Notes: generated by a model from the sequence alone, not told the origin. Positions 37,436 through 52,850 are shown, numbered from the stretch's first letter. The stretch: DNA of 64,000 nucleotides from Xiphias gladius (GCF_016859285.1 NC_053406.1:11606026-11670025), one strand, 5' to 3'. Made by a program: numbers and translations.

Positions 37436-40400
37436 CAAGCAAGCAGGCATGCAGGCATGAAAGCGAGACCATTAAAAGCACTGAGGCAGCAGAAACAGCA
37501 GGCGGTGGTTTGTGGCCTCATTGCACTGACTGGCTGTACAATAATAGAGCTGGACATGAGTGACAGGTCAGTAAGTGGAACAAAGTGCACCGATGAGTTC
37601 CTGGCGGCATTAACAATGGCTTTGATTTACAGATTGTTTTGGAGTTTTCTTCCATGTTTTATAGCACAGTAAAGCGGAAAGAGAGAGACAGAGATGGAGT
37701 GTTGTTATTTTGTTTCTCAGCAGCAGAGGTCAAAAGTCAGTCTGAAACCTACATCATCGGTGTAAGCGTGTGGTATGCAAATTAGCCTGCTTCAATGTGA
37801 GTGGCCTCATTTTAGATAATCATCCAAATACAATACAGTCCTCAGCTATGTGACAAAATACATTCTGCACTGACTGAGCCCTGGTTATCATTCTGCCAAA
37901 AGGTGATAAACAACAATATTGAACTATTGCCCAGCCCCAGTGCTGACCATGCCTTCACACATAGATTGTTGACAATTTATACGAAGAGTCAGGAGGGAAA
38001 GCGAAAGCTTATTTGCGGCTAAAATAATCACAAAAAAAGTAAAAATTCACCCTCTGGAATCTTGTAGTCAGATACATGTCTGAGTCTTAAATTCTGCCCC
38101 AAATCATCATAAGTTAATTTATTAGGGGCTGCTACAGCATATACAGATTATGAAGACGTGGGTTTCAGTCTTTCTGGGGAAGTTTCTTTTTGAGTAATGC
38201 ATCCGCAGCCAATCATTATTCGACTTTTTCAGCCCTGTTGATGAAGGGCCTGTTGTAAACACCCACTGTCACCACTCGCCAAAATATGTAGACGCTAGAA
38301 ACTCCTAGCTTTGAACAGCATGTTTGATCAGCTCTGTGCGCGGATGTTCCACTGGGCAACATAAAGTCATTCTAGAAAATGACCTTATGCGCATGTCGTA
38401 ACCTCAGAGTCAGTCAGAGTCGGGGGAAGAGACGTATACGTTTGAGGACTTTAACCCCTGTGCTTAGGATTTAGCCTGTTTGCTCAACACAGACCATGTT
38501 TTGGCTGCACAACTTAATTGAAATGACTCAAAGGACATTAATGTTAATCTCTATTATTACAACAACTACCTTTTTGAAGTAATACCCAATGGAAAAAGTA
38601 TAACTGTGCTAAATCGGTCGTTCTACAGTTAGGAATGTGCATATGTTTCAGAGTCTTCTTTTCGTTTTATAACAGATATTGTTTGGTATTGATGGGCTTA
38701 AATTTTTAGGGGGACTTAAAGGCTTAAATTTCTCTGTTGCTTTTAAATAAATCATAAAACGTGTAAGCACACAAAGGCTGTGACGTCACCATCATGTTAA
38801 GTTTTTGATGTCTGACTAATAAGTTAACGTTTGTCTCGGGCACTGTATGTGCAAGTTAGTTGGAATCTCATCTACAAGAGTCACACTAACCTGTTGCACA
38901 ATTTTCACTCCTTATCCTTCAACCTCTAAATCTGCAATAGCAGAGGAAGGAAGATACTCAGTGTCATTAATTATTAACTGGATTTAGAGGAATTGACTGG
39001 AATGAAAACATGGAGCAGAGAAGATGACACTGATAGACAATGAGATCACAAATCAAACAACCTGCTCGTATTAAATTGCACTTTGCACTATGTACATGAT
39101 TAGAATAATCACTCATCAGCATTTGTTTTCACCTGTTTGTCTATTCTGACAGAGCAACAGTTGTTTTATACATCTGGGTTAAGACAAGAAGTGCAACTCA
39201 GAAATGTCCTTTATTTCAGGTGGGCAGACTTTATGAAAAGGGGATGAGTGTTTCGAGTGGCTGAGTGAAAACCCAGGCAGTGAACAGAGTGGGACTTTTG
39301 TATGTGAGAAATGCTCTGTGAGGCTGCCCTCGGCGAAGGGCCCACGCCGTACCAGGAAGTGAAGAGACTTGTTGGAAAAGAGACGGCATTGTCTGGAGAC
39401 AGACAGTTTATGTTGAGCAGCCTGGAGGTATAACGTGCAGCCCCGATGGCTTAATGAGTAGCATATCGATTATTGTGGCTGGCCTGGCCTTGGTTGGGTG
39501 GTCAGCTGATGTCCTGTGATTGTATAGAAAAGCCGATGCTTTGGGCTTATTGTTTCTTGATGGATCTAGAAAACAAAAGTAGCATTGTGATGCGTTAACA
39601 AACCAATTTACATCAGAAAAATTATGAAAATGTTTTTTCAAGCCATATAATCCTTTATTTAATAATCTGTATGGATAACTGATATTAATACTTACAACAC
39701 ATAATATACCAAATTTCATCTGTAACAAATACAGTATATTACACATCCTACAATCTTAAAGATGTACCTAATAAAGAGGCCACAGAGTGCATATTTATAG
39801 CTTATTACAATTGACAACACACATTTATATTTATCAATACCGAGTTCACTTTGACAAAACACACAGTTCTCTTTACAAACATGCAGCTTGGAACGACATT
39901 TAATCAACACAGATACACTGGACATAATATGTTACAGCTAACCTGGTCAGCCCTGAGCTCTGCATCTGTCCACAAGTTCCCATCCACATCACACCTCATA
40001 CAGCGTCCGTTCTTGCAGTAAACCAGCGACATGTGGCTGACAGTCCTCAGTATACACTGTAGGTGAAGGCATCCAGCGTTTGTTGTGGGTGATGGTTTTA
40101 AACTGTCCACCTCCAGGGGGAAAACGATATTTATAACTCACCAAATCAGTGAATGGCAACCCTTACTTTAAATCTCCAAACCTTTGGTATATCTCTGTGG
40201 GAGACAAACCTGAAGTGTTACCAAGTGAAGAAGTAAGTGTCTTCTTTTGTGTAGATTGTAATGAAATAGGAAAACAAAAATGCCAGGATAGGACTCCAGC
40301 TATAATGGTAAACAACTGTGGTTGGTGTATTTATTTATTTAATCACCCAAATATGTATTGAAAAATAAATTAAAAATTAAAAATCCATTTACACCAGTGC

Positions 40401-40520
40401 TTTTCTAATGCGGCATGTCGGAATATCTTACTGTCATAACGTGCTTAATTTAGACACCCGGCTCTCTCTCTCTCTCTCTCTCTCACTCACTCACCACTCA
40501 CTCACTCACTCACTCACTCA

Positions 40521-40602
<82 letters not shown>

Positions 40603-43600
40603 ACTGTATTGCCTTGAAAACAGAACACTTTGGTTGACAGTCTCGGAGAGACCAGATGGGGGCATCAGTTACCTAGAATTGTTCTCAAGCCTCTTTTCAA
40701 GGCTTCATGTGCTTTATAAAATCACAATAACACTGCTCACACACAAAAATAAGGCCTAAATGTAATGTGCATCTTAAACAGGCCTCGTCCCACAAAGTGC
40801 ATACAAAAATATTGTTAACATGTTCTAAAATGTCTTAATGTTTTTTTTAGCTGTGTTTCTGCTGTAGACACTTGTGGTTATGGTTACATTTGTGTAGGTG
40901 TGGTTTGTGGTACTTGGGGAGGGGCGCACTGAGCAAGAGTCAGAGGTGGAGGGGTTCCCATACCTTTTTCATGGAAATGACCTGTCGATCAGTTACAACA
41001 TCGACATCAGCACCCTGAGGAACATCCGTTTAGAAGATTTTTGGCTTTATTTCTGTAGTCAGTATTTCGTCTTCTGCTGCAAGTGAGGTCAGCTGGACTA
41101 ATTCGTCAATTAAAATCATTTGAGATCGCGCTGTTTCAAGGATTTGTCAATTAATCGATTAGCTGATTGACAAAAAAAATCAATGGGCAACTATTTTGAT
41201 TGAAGTGAATTGTTTGTCCTTTCTTCAAGCAAGAACTGCCAAATATTCTCTGATTTCAGCTTCTTCGATGTACGGATCAGCTGCTTTTGTCTGTTTTACA
41301 TCACAGACATAAAAAAAAAAAATCTCCTTGGAATCTAGGAGACTGTGATGGACATTTTTCACCATTTTTCTTTCTTTTTTTTTTTTTGATATTTTAAGCG
41401 ATTAAACAAATTAAACTTATAAAAAAGTCGACAGATTAATCGACAGTGAAAATAAATGTTCATTGAAGCACCACACACCGTCTGTGCTCACTCCCAATGA
41501 ATGGAGGACCAGTGGTAATTCAGCTGTTTCCGTACTTCCTGGATCTCCCCCACCCGCCCTCACCTCCCCTCCTACAGGACCCCTGGCGGTCCCCGGACCC
41601 CAGCTTGGAAACCGCCGGGTTTGAGCCATCCCACTCTGCGGGCTCCATGCTACTATTGTCTACCAAGAGAGCGGGCTATTTGCAAAATAAAGGTGGCCTC
41701 CTGCCTCGGTCGTAGCCGCTACGCGGGCCCATGCATACACGCAGAAGCAGGCGTGGATTCTTGAGTGTGAGGCAGCGGTGAAATGAGCGGCTGTTACCAG
41801 CGGTAGTCCTCTCTCCCGGGTTTTTCCCTCCCAGACAGCTTCGGCTCCTCGGCGGTCGGATGCTGGAAGTGCTCGCCGATAAGGGAGCACGTAAGGCTCG
41901 CGCAGAGAGGAGAAGGGACGCGGAAGGAAGGAAGGAAGGAAGGATAGGGGAGCATTTTAATACCAAATCGGGACACATGTTGAGCTAACGGCCCGCTCCA
42001 CCCCCCACCCCCCTCCACCTCCACCCCCCTCCTTCTCCCCCTTCTCCCAAATGCATTTGTTGCCTCAATCGCTTTCCCGTTACTAATTACTCCGCGTCAG
42101 GATAAAGGCAGCGGATCTCCTCTCCGGCTCCGAGGATCCACGCTCGCCGTTTCTGCTTGGACGAACATGGATCTCAGTAAAATTGTAAGTGCTGAACAAC
42201 CGATTTGTTGTCTTTATTTCAGAAGAAGAGGGAACGAAAGAAAACACCGACAGTAACAGATACACCGAGGTTCTGCATGTTTTTAATTTTGTTGTTTTTT
42301 GGTTGTTTTTCTTTTTGGAGGTGGGGGGTGGTGGTGTCCAAGACGTCCTGTTGCACACACAACATACCCACCGGGGCTGTTTGCGCGAATACATGCAAGT
42401 TATGCTCAATGCGAGCAGGGGCTTGTTGTTGTCCGCCGATATTGCAGCTAAATGTGGCCGTGGGAAGTTTGGTTTTTGTTGTGGAGAAGAAGGCATGAAG
42501 GTCTGAGCAGACAGTCTTTCCAGCGTTTATTCCAGTGGTTTGCAAACTGGGCCACGGGGTCCTTGAAGGGGGTCCGCTGGGTCCCAGCTGCATGGAAGAA
42601 ACAGTTTAAATCCACTTTAGTTTAGTGGGAAAAATCAGGCGAAGACTCTGAGATCACAGGTTTGCAACCTAGACCATCCTTTATTGGGGACAAGGCATTA
42701 ACACTTGAGGTTTAATTGGGTCTGTTTTGGTGCCGAGACATGAAAATGTCTGAGAAGTGCTCCTCTGTTGGCCACAGCTTTCTGTTCTTCTCATGGCTCA
42801 GTCTCCAGCTGCGTGTTAGTGGCAAAACTTCAGCAGCTTAAATGTGCCACGAATGTCAATTACAGGTTGTATTGATGTCTTTGGGAGACAAACCTAGGCG
42901 CACGCAGCGTGTCAGTGTGTGACTATCACTGTATTACACATATCAAAGAGACACTGGGTATGAATATTAAAGTCAAGTGAGATGGTACAGTGTCCTAATC
43001 ACAAGCAGGTCAGTAAAAAATGTGGAACAATGTGGCCTTAATACACGTTTGAAGGCTAAACAAACAAACTCCCGTGTGATTTTATTTTCCTTTGACTCAG
43101 AGTGATGAAACGATGCGTTAGAGGCTAACAGGCAGCCTAAGCGTCCAGTGTAGTGGAGCAGGTGCACATAAGCCAAAGCAACAAGACCGGCCTTTCACTG
43201 CCAACATGGATGGATGGCTGTACTTTTAGCCCTTGTATAGGTGTGGGGGAGGGTGGGTGACATGAAAGCACACCCAGAGTCCTTTTTCCAAAGATCCCCA
43301 GCAAAGGGATAGTCTGAGAAGTTTGTGGAAGAAATGCATAGAGGAACAATAAAAGAAATAGCCCACATAGATGGTGTAGAGAGGCACCAGGTTCACACAG
43401 TCTCTTTTGATACAATAACAGGAAAATCACTCCCTGCTCTGCGAAATAAATCTCAGTTGCCCACATGAAGTCAGCCGGGGCATGTAAGCGCAGACATGGC
43501 GTAGGCGTAGTGATGAAAAATTCTTCTCCAGAGGATCTCCATTCAGTTGCACTTTACAGATGACTTCAGACAAACCTATTGATGTTATTGGGAAACTGTT

Positions 43601-46600
43601 CAGTGTTGTCGCTCGAACAGAACTCCTCAAGGCTGCTCTACATGGGTGATTGCCTTTTTTTATTTCTGCCCCTATGTTTTGGCTTTTTGGCATGTAGTGA
43701 GACACACTGGTATGAAAACAAAGTCCAGATAGACGCACGACTCCCAGCAAGCAGACCCTACGTTCCCACACTGCATAAAAGTTGGTGATGCACAGTGGAG
43801 CTTAATGGATCCAAGAGGACTGAGGAGCTTGATTGTGTCAAATTTAGAGACAAAATTGTATGAGAGATGCATGAAGGTGTTAAAACTTTAACCGGTATCA
43901 AAAAATCCTTTTCAGTGTCATTTTGACTGATGCTGATACTGATATTTTACTGGTGTAGCCTCGCGTGTCTAGTCTCCACCAATGGACTTCTGCTCTATTG
44001 CGGCCTACGAATAGTGTAGTTTACGGGAGCTTGTGCGGGTCTCTAAAAAAGCGCCTTTTTGTGCCTTGTGCCTTTTTTCCTTTTTTTGGGGGTTAATTTT
44101 GCCTTTTATTTGCTAGTTAGCAGTGTAGACAAACAACAAAAACCCTTGAGAAGGAGTGATAGCGATAACATGCAACAAAGGTCCCCAGCCTGAATCCTAA
44201 AGGGGACGTTGCAGTTACATGTCATGCATCTCCGACCACTATGTCCCTGGGTGTCTTGCATTTAAACGCTTACTCTCACTGTCACATTATTGCCTCAACT
44301 GAAAACTTGAGGTTTTGTTAATATCAGAAAATTGGAAATATACTGTACTGCCTTCAGTCAACAGAAAAGTTTCCAGAAGTGAGCAGATAGTCAAATATTA
44401 ACTCATTAAAAACTAGCTTGTAACTGGAGCTTAAATGACTACTCATTCAAAATTAATCAGCAACAGTTTTAAGGGCCGACTAATCAATTTGTCATTTTTT
44501 TTAACTAAAAATTCCGGATACTGTTTCCATCTCGTTAAATGTGAATATTTGCTGCTTGTCTTAATTTTCTATGTAAATTAAATATCTTTTTTTAGTTTTG
44601 GACCATATGTTGAACAAAACAAACAATTTGATGATAAATTAAATTTTCTGAAATTTTATAGAACAAGTCATCATCTTATCAAGAAAAGAATCTGCAGATT
44701 ATTTGATACTGAAAATGATCATCAGTCACACCTCTGAACAAATATGCATTATTATGGCTAAAATAAATAAAAATGATCATATTTTGATATTGAGCACTCC
44801 AAATCTTATTTTTAGATTTGGCTCTTAAAGAACAGAGGTTATTTCTTAGATGCCATAAATTGTACCTAAATTTCCGTGCATATGTATGTACAGAGGAGCA
44901 AACTGTCTCCCCCTTTAATGACATACCTGTTTTTTCCTCCAAATAACTTCGAGAAATAACGTCTCCAAGGAAACACATCAAAAGATTTCTTGAACAAATG
45001 TAACAAATTGAGCTGGCAGTTGCCAGTCAGACTGTGGTTGCTTAGAAGTAAACAGTCTGTTTGGAGTTTTACGGCTGTGGGATGGATTAATTGGTTTCAG
45101 ATCACTACATAAGCCGTCATCACGTCCTTCAGGTAAACACACCCACACACACAGACACATTCTGTGATGTTTGCGCATGTTCAGTGTTGGGAAGTAATGA
45201 GCAAGTGGGCTGAACAGCCTCGTGGAGCTGCACAGATGTTTCTTTTATAATGCATCTTAATGACATCACCAGTCCTGCAGGAAGCTGAGCTTCAGAGCTG
45301 ACGCTCCTTCACACAAGGCTGCAGAAAGCCAGCTTATTAGGAGAGACTCATAAACCTGCCATGGGGGTGTAGGCCTGAGAGTTTAATTATGCTGGAGCCT
45401 GGCCTTCAACATATATGTGCGTGTGTGTGTGTCTGTAACCGGTTGCTGCCCTCCACCTCAGGAACAGAGGCCCGGTGCTCTGAGGTCACACGCTCCAAAT
45501 ATCCTGAAGCTCTATGTTTTCTTGCTTTTTAATGGGCTCTTAAGAGACTGCGTCATCCCACTGGGCTTATCTGCATCACCAAGGGCCCTGTCATTAATGG
45601 GATAGAAGATGCTCAGTACATTCTGTGGAAAACCAGCTCCAAGTTAGTCTGAGAGGCTTTTACGTGACTGACAAGTCATCTCAGCCCATCATCTTTCATG
45701 CTTTTGATCGTGATTAGGCTGATAATTGTTGAGGCAGCATAGAGGGGCGATTTCACCATCACTTATGAGCAGAATCATGAATTGCAATGCAGATTCTGTT
45801 CACTGTGTTGATAATGGTGCAGATAAATATGCAGACTGCCTCCGTTCCCTCCAGTGAAGCCTCTATTAAGTGACCTCTGTGAGTTGGTAATTTTCCTACT
45901 CGCAGCTGGGTCTTTCCCTGTGTGTGCATTGAAGTGCACAGGAAAAATAGCCGTTCTAAAAAAGACCATCTTTTCCACTACCTTCCGCTCCTCAGTAGCA
46001 GCAAGGCTCTTTCTTAGGAGGTATGGAGTGACTGTTGTATGAGAGCGGATGTTGATGTCAGATGCAACACATAAAATGGTCCTTAAACAAGCAAAACAGA
46101 GGGCTTTGTTCAGAGCAGTGACCTTTTGAATTGGGTGGAGTCACTTTTGTAAAAATGTTTGGGCCCATAATGCTTTTCCGTTTATTATCTGATTTTTGAA
46201 AGCATTTGCAAAAAGTGGCATTTCAACCTGGGGTGAGTGAGGGTGTGTGTTTGTGTGAAATGCACTGCAGTAAGTCCAGCTTTCGGTTTCAAAGTTTATT
46301 TTTGGTTGTGCATATTGAACCGTTAAGGGAGTTGTATTATTTTCAAGGAAATGTATTTTTAGTTTGTCAAACATTCCTTTATCGTAATACCATCTAAGTA
46401 TACAAGAAATACTGAAATTAAAGCCCTGGTTGGTAAGTTTCTCAGCCGATGGTATTTTGTGCCTGTCTATCTCACAGGTGTAAACAAACCTTGAACTGAA
46501 TCAGAAAATATTGAAGCTACTATTATCTAGATTTTCATATTAACAAATGGACCAAATTTGTGTGTGTATGTAAAAGTGGTCGCTAGCAGTGGCAAATCCA

Positions 46601-49600
46601 CAGAACTTTATCACCCAACTCTACATTTCCCCCCAGCTCTGTGGAGCATTTTAGTCACTTCCAGCCCATAGTTTTGGTTTACACTCTGCGACTTTGCTGT
46701 TGTGCTTCACTCTCACCGCTCTCACCAGCGTTGATTTCAGCACTAGTAGACAGCTGTCTTCAGTAAAAATGCTCTAACAGTGGCACTGTACACTACCTGC
46801 TCAGCACCAAACAGCAGACAGATGAAGTTAGCAACTACCTGGCAAACCGACTGGAGCATTTAACAGCTAAAGAGCCATATATTGCCCTCAGGAGTTGGTG
46901 GAGACCAAAACAGAGATTAAAGTGTGAAAATTAGACCTACAATTACCAGGTGACCAGAGACACAACTCTAAATAAATTCTTATGTTGCTCCGTATCTTCT
47001 ATGAAAATAAGACCTAAATTGTTACAAACCGTATTTTTCCTTGAAAGACACCTGGAGGCATCGGGCAGGAAATGTTAGAGCTATAGAAAGAATGAAGTGT
47101 TCGGAGGCTTGACTGACTGTCTCAGCCGCTGCCTGTCTGGGTTGACTGAGCAAGGTTTTTAGCTGAAGGGGGGCTGGCATTTTTCAGCAGGCATGCAGGA
47201 AATGGCCAGTGCAGGGTGTGCCAAGACAGGAAGCTTTATGCCCCCCCCCCCTTCAAAACCACCACCACTACCTCCACCCACTGTGTGTCAGCCACAATGA
47301 CCATGCCTTCACTACTGCACCTCACCATTACAGTGCTGCTGCATTTCCCTACAGGCATGTTTCCTGTTTTCATTCCTCCCTCCATCCTCTTGCTGTTTAC
47401 TGTTCCCTCTGTACAGCATAGTGGCTGGACTCACTGATGTCTCAGCAGCAGCAGCAGTCCTGCCACCTGCCTCCATTATGTGGCATCTGACCCACCATTA
47501 ATTTATACTAACATCTCAATGCAAAGTGTGAAAAGTGTTTTTGAATTGGAATATGGCTGTGTCAGATATGGCTGTGAAGTACAATTAACATTACACTTCA
47601 CTATCTTAAGTCGCAAGAGGAACAAAAACATCAGGTATTGAATATTTGCTTACAATGATATAATATAGAGCACTGGATACACATGCCAGGCTCTTTATAT
47701 CCTACTGGTTTGAATTTGGACTTTGTAAAATATTTGTACATACTTGTGCTTTTCTTGCAAGTACACCCGGGAAACTGAGCTGAGAAAAGCAGTAAATCCT
47801 CATAATTGAGAAACTGGGAACAGACAATGTTTTTGCTTGAAAAATTACTATAATAAATAATTGCTTACCAAAATGGTTCCTCTTTAACTTTCTTTCAGTT
47901 GGCTAATTAATGGATTAATGGACTAATTGTTTTGGCTATAGCCCCCACAGATACAAACAAGGAGAAAAACCTTCAACCCGTACATTAAATTGGTATATCA
48001 CGGAACTCCATCTGTAGCATACTGCTCATATTCCCATAATACTCATCACCCTGATGAAGGTCTTGAGACCAAAGGCTTGACTTTTTGGTTAAATACTGAC
48101 ATTTCGCTTAAGTGTGCAGAGTCTTTCTTTTTTTATAAGAAGATTGAGACAAGAGCCAGTCAGAAATGCTGATATGATAAATGTATGAACCAAAAAGGAC
48201 TGGTCAGTCTATCGTGTCCCTTCCTCCTTCTGGACCTAAATGACTGGGGTCAGATAATCATAGTACTGTAACTAAGATAGATCACTCTGCTCCCATACTT
48301 CATCATTAGGGTCAGACAAGGATACCTCCTCCGCCTCTTCAACCATGAGAATTTAAATCCAGTGAGAACAAGTGTTTACGAATTTACTCTGCCCCCCTTC
48401 ATTTGGCTCTGGTGAGGTTTTCCACAGTCATCTTCTCATGCTTGAACACTACTGGCTGCAGGTTTGTCTCATCATTAATGTTGATATAAAATGTGCCACA
48501 GCAGAGACAAAAATATCCAAGAGCACTGTCTCTTCTCTCCTTCCAGCATGGAGTGACCATGATGCGATGACTTTCTCAAATCGTGGTAGACGATGGCAAA
48601 GTGAGCCAATGAGTGAGGGCTGTTTCATTTAGCAGCCAGAAGATGCTTCCTCTCTCTTTGGGCTCTGCACTGGCCCTTCAGTGGACACTGCCAGGCTACG
48701 ATCAGCATATCAATGCCCAGCTTTCTACAGAACGGTCAATTGGGGCTTGCCAGGCCTAGCTTAACATGCTTTCAACACTGTATCAATAACACTTTGTTCG
48801 AAAGCAAAGCTGTGGGGAAAAAAAGATGTTTCTGTAGATACCAAGATGCACAGAGGAGTTTTGTATTAATCTGGGCAGTAATTGATTTAATCCTTATTAT
48901 GACCACTGGGTATAGTGTTTAAAATGAGGGAAGGGTGAAAGGAAAGCATGAAGGAGGAAGTACAGAGGAAGGGAGTTGAGGTTAGCTCCCTGTGGACACG
49001 GTGACGTAGGTTTTTTGTCCACATTAAGCACTCTGTGGAGGAGTCCCTCTGGTCCATCTTTGCTCTTTTATTCTTCTAATCGCTCCCTTCTCACCTTTTG
49101 ATTTAGTTTCTCATCGTTTCACTGGTTTCACTTTTTCAACTGGTGTTCATGGACACACCACGAGGAGGTAATACGCCATTGATGCCAGCAAGCCGCCTCG
49201 GCCAACGCCAGGAGTCCTGGGCAGCTGGCAGGCTTATTCAACCCAAACACAAAGTACAAAGTCTCACTGTGGGCTAATTGGGTCATCCTCATGTGGGAAG
49301 CAGTTGCACTGGGAGTTTCTTAATCATGTCTTCATTTTTATGTGTGAGTTACAGAAAGAAAAGGGGAAGCAAAATGAGTTGAACAACCCTGAAAAATTCA
49401 AAGTGATGAAATTGAACTTCTTGCGATCTAGATGGGACATTAATGTCTAGCATCAGCTGATATAAAAATAAAAACTTTTCAGATAGCATAGTGTACCTAG
49501 TGTGTGTGTGTGTGCAGTGACCCTTGTACTGATGACAACATAAGGTAATGTCACCATTTGTTGTTATGACACATTAACAACCAGAGCAATGACAGGAAAT

Positions 49601-52600
49601 GACACAAAAGTCCCTTCCCTCTTTGCTAATGCAAGGGAGGTGTGGCCAGATTGTAAAAAAAAAATCTTTACTGAGTTTGATTTTGGAAATATAACCTCTC
49701 TGATAAAATGTCAGTGCTGAGGGGAAAGAGTATTTATTTATTGGTGATAATATTGATTTGTTCACTATTAAGCTGTGAGTGAGATCTGTGTTTTGCCAAT
49801 AAAGTTAAATCTGAGGTGAAAAGCTCCACGTGATCCCTTTTTGGCTTTGTAAACGCAACCTATACTGTGACACTGTTCATGTGTTCTTACTAGCTATGAA
49901 GATGAGATAAGACCAGGCCATGACTGCTGACAAGTCAGTCATTCACACTAACCGTAGTTACAGGACAGAAATTATGCTAGTAACTCCCCAAATCTCCAGT
50001 GTTGTTGAAATTACATTTTATCAAAACTGTGTCCAATAATCAATCCACTTGTTTTATGATTTCTGTTGTCAGGCCCGAGCCAAGTTTATTCTTAATTAGG
50101 AAGTGTAATCTCTTACAAAGCAGTGACCTTTCACTCCTGGCCTGTATCAGAGGAAACAGACTGTAGGTTTGACTTATTTCAGCTCTCTTCTGGACAGTGT
50201 AAACCCAGCTGTGTTTGACCTTTTACAGCACTGACACACACACAGCCAGAGTTTTGGCTCAGGTAGTGCTGCTGATGCAACAGGACAGGTGTTGGACTTG
50301 TAGCTCCAGTGTTCATGTTTAATCAACATCATGCAAGTTTAATGACAGGAGTGGAGGCACGGTCAGCCATCTTTTTCACAACACGGTGCGGCGTCTCCTC
50401 GTCATCGGCAGGATTATATATCTGGATGCAGATGGGGCCCAGAGATATTGAAACAGCAGCCAGCTCTACATTCCTCCGGCTCTTCCTCCTCCTGTCCTCT
50501 CACCCCCTAGGATTGAGTGAATTACTCCTGTGACTGCGTCCGAATTTCACTCGTAAATTAGATTTTTGTAAAGACAAACCTTGTGTTTGACAACTTGCTC
50601 GAGCTGGTGATGAAATGTCATGCACATCACACAGTGCTGGTGTGTGGATGATGCAGTCTGTTGTCTACTGTTGTTTAGAAAAGACGGGAGCTGAATTTTG
50701 AACCAGATTGTTTTTCTCTAATCCCAACTGTGTTTTCAGATGTGTATTTGAAGGGATTATGGTTATACATAAAATATCTTCTGGACTGAGTTTGCAGACA
50801 TTTTAGATTCACAACAGTCTGTGACATTTGTCAGCATATTTGTTTGTTTGCTCTAAGGACACAGAAGGCTGCAGATGTTCTAATCAGTTTAGCAGACTGT
50901 GTTGGGTTTGTCTCATCCTAGTGACACTGACAGCAACCAGTGCTCCCAAGCTGTTTCTCCTCATTTCTCCCTTTCATTCCTGCCTCCTTCCGTCCTCCTC
51001 ATAGCCCACTCCTCCTCCTCCTCCAATGATTCCTCATGGTGAACTTCGAGTCCTGACAGCTCACATACTGGAAGAGGAGGAGCAGACTCAGGACATCTGT
51101 GGGAAGTGAGATTATGAAACAGGCCTCCCGTCCTCTGCTGACCCCAGCCACGACACTCACAGTTCAAGATACCATACAAATGATAGTGACAAAATTCACG
51201 TTTCGGCTTCAGGTTGTTTTGTTTTTTGTTTTGTTTTTTAATTTTTTAATTTTTAAAATGTATTTCCTTTTTATTTATTTATTTACTTTGGCATTTCAGG
51301 CCCTGGTTTTGATATGAGGGGCTGAGGAGTATAATAATCTTGGTTTGATCTTCCTGTCATGGGTGATGTGGTATGTCAGCCAGATGCCGCTCCAGAACAC
51401 CTTGTTTTTGAAAACCACCTGAAACAGCTTAAACTCTCAAAACAATGCAGGCCTAGAACTTATAGCAGGAACATTTCTTGGACTTGTTTTCATATTTGAA
51501 GTCATCATACAACTTTCCTGTTTGGCTGCCTAATACAACCTTGATGGGACGTAAAGAAAAAGTGTCACAACAGGAACAAGTACATGGTTTTCAGATGGCA
51601 ATGCGGTCAGCCTATCTAGACTGAATATCTTGACAGCTATTGAATGGATTGCCGTGAAATGTTGCACTGCCATCATAAGATTGACAGTTTTGTTTTTTAT
51701 TGAAATATCTTGGCAACTACTACATGGATTGCCATGATATTTGGTAAAGATTGATAGTCAACAGAGGATCTGATGACTTTGCTGATACCCTAAATGGGAA
51801 CTCCATTGCTTTTACACGTCAGTGTCGGTTGGGTCTGAAGACTACGAGTTTGAAAGTGAAAAAAACTGAAGGTGTGGAGTTGGAAAGGAGAAAGCTCACC
51901 AGGTCTCTGCAGCTCTGCTTGAGGGTAGCGGCTCGAGGCTACATTAGCTGCTGCTAGCATAACTCACTCGAATTTTCCACCAAACTTTTCGTCTACAGTC
52001 GTTATCTGTTAACTGTTTTGGTTTTTTTTTTTAACCAAGGATTGGTTCCTCACAAATGTGAATGCAGGCTTCTGGCTTGGAAATGGCTTGCTTCTCTTTG
52101 TTTCAGTGATGTATTTTTGTCCTTGCTCTGTATACTTCCATTTATTTTTAAATTTCAGTTCCTAAGATTAAGCCCAGAAACGAGCTGTTTTCTTCACATG
52201 AGCATAGGAGGAGAGAGAGAACATACTCTATTTTGACACCTTGCCCTCTAATATAAATTTTACACGGCCTTTTCCTCTTCTGCTTCTCTCTCATTTGAAA
52301 AGGTGACTGTATACTGCAGGTGAGATATGTATGATATGAGAGATGTGATGGCATATGTGTCATTTGCTGAGACAGCTGTTTGCCTCTGAGGCTGCCGAGC
52401 TCATAAAAACGCAGAGGGGAGCTCGGGCCTCTCAGCTGCTGCCTTGAATACCAACTCTGCAGAAAATGGGTCAATCGAATGCTTCCCATTCCCCAGGTGG
52501 TCATGAAAGGAAAAAGCAACTTTCTGAAAGGTGTGAGGGTGTCAAGTTTTAAAATGGAATGCTTGACACTTGAAGGTTTTTATGTTTTTTTTTTTTTTTC

Positions 52601-52770
52601 AGTAAGTGGTGAGGGAAAAAAAGCTGTGGCCTGATTTGTGTTCTCCATTTCTCTCCTGTGTTCTCCTCTGCCCTTCCTTTCCTCCTCTTCACAGGCTGTC
52701 AGCATCAATAAGGCCATCAACACACAGGAGGTCGCTGTCAAAGAGAAGCATGCCAGGAATATCCTCATAT

Positions 52771-52850
<80 letters not shown>

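Larger units (their letters stand above)
33587..52694 (+). other. hip1: hip1 intron 1 (19.1 kb)
   Basis: Donor CAG|GTATGG, acceptor CTCTTCACAG|GCT, phase 0. It contains an alternative first exon (42167-42184), microsatellites, several members of dispersed repeat families, and an exon-like minus-strand fragment at 39943-40140. I found no other complete gene on either strand. Confidence 0.85.

Noticed and set aside
41417..42593. Overlapping GC-rich minus-strand open frames around the hip1 alternative exon
   Set aside because: Pro/Arg/Ser-rich frames typical of GC-rich DNA; no domain or conserved motif.
52759..52772. A GT donor (TT|GTTTGT) 13 nt past the U12 site as the end of hip1 exon 2
   Set aside because: It adds NILI-type residues absent from the family, and no in-frame AG acceptor exists before TGCATC in exon 3. 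The AT-AC model restores the conserved sequence exactly.
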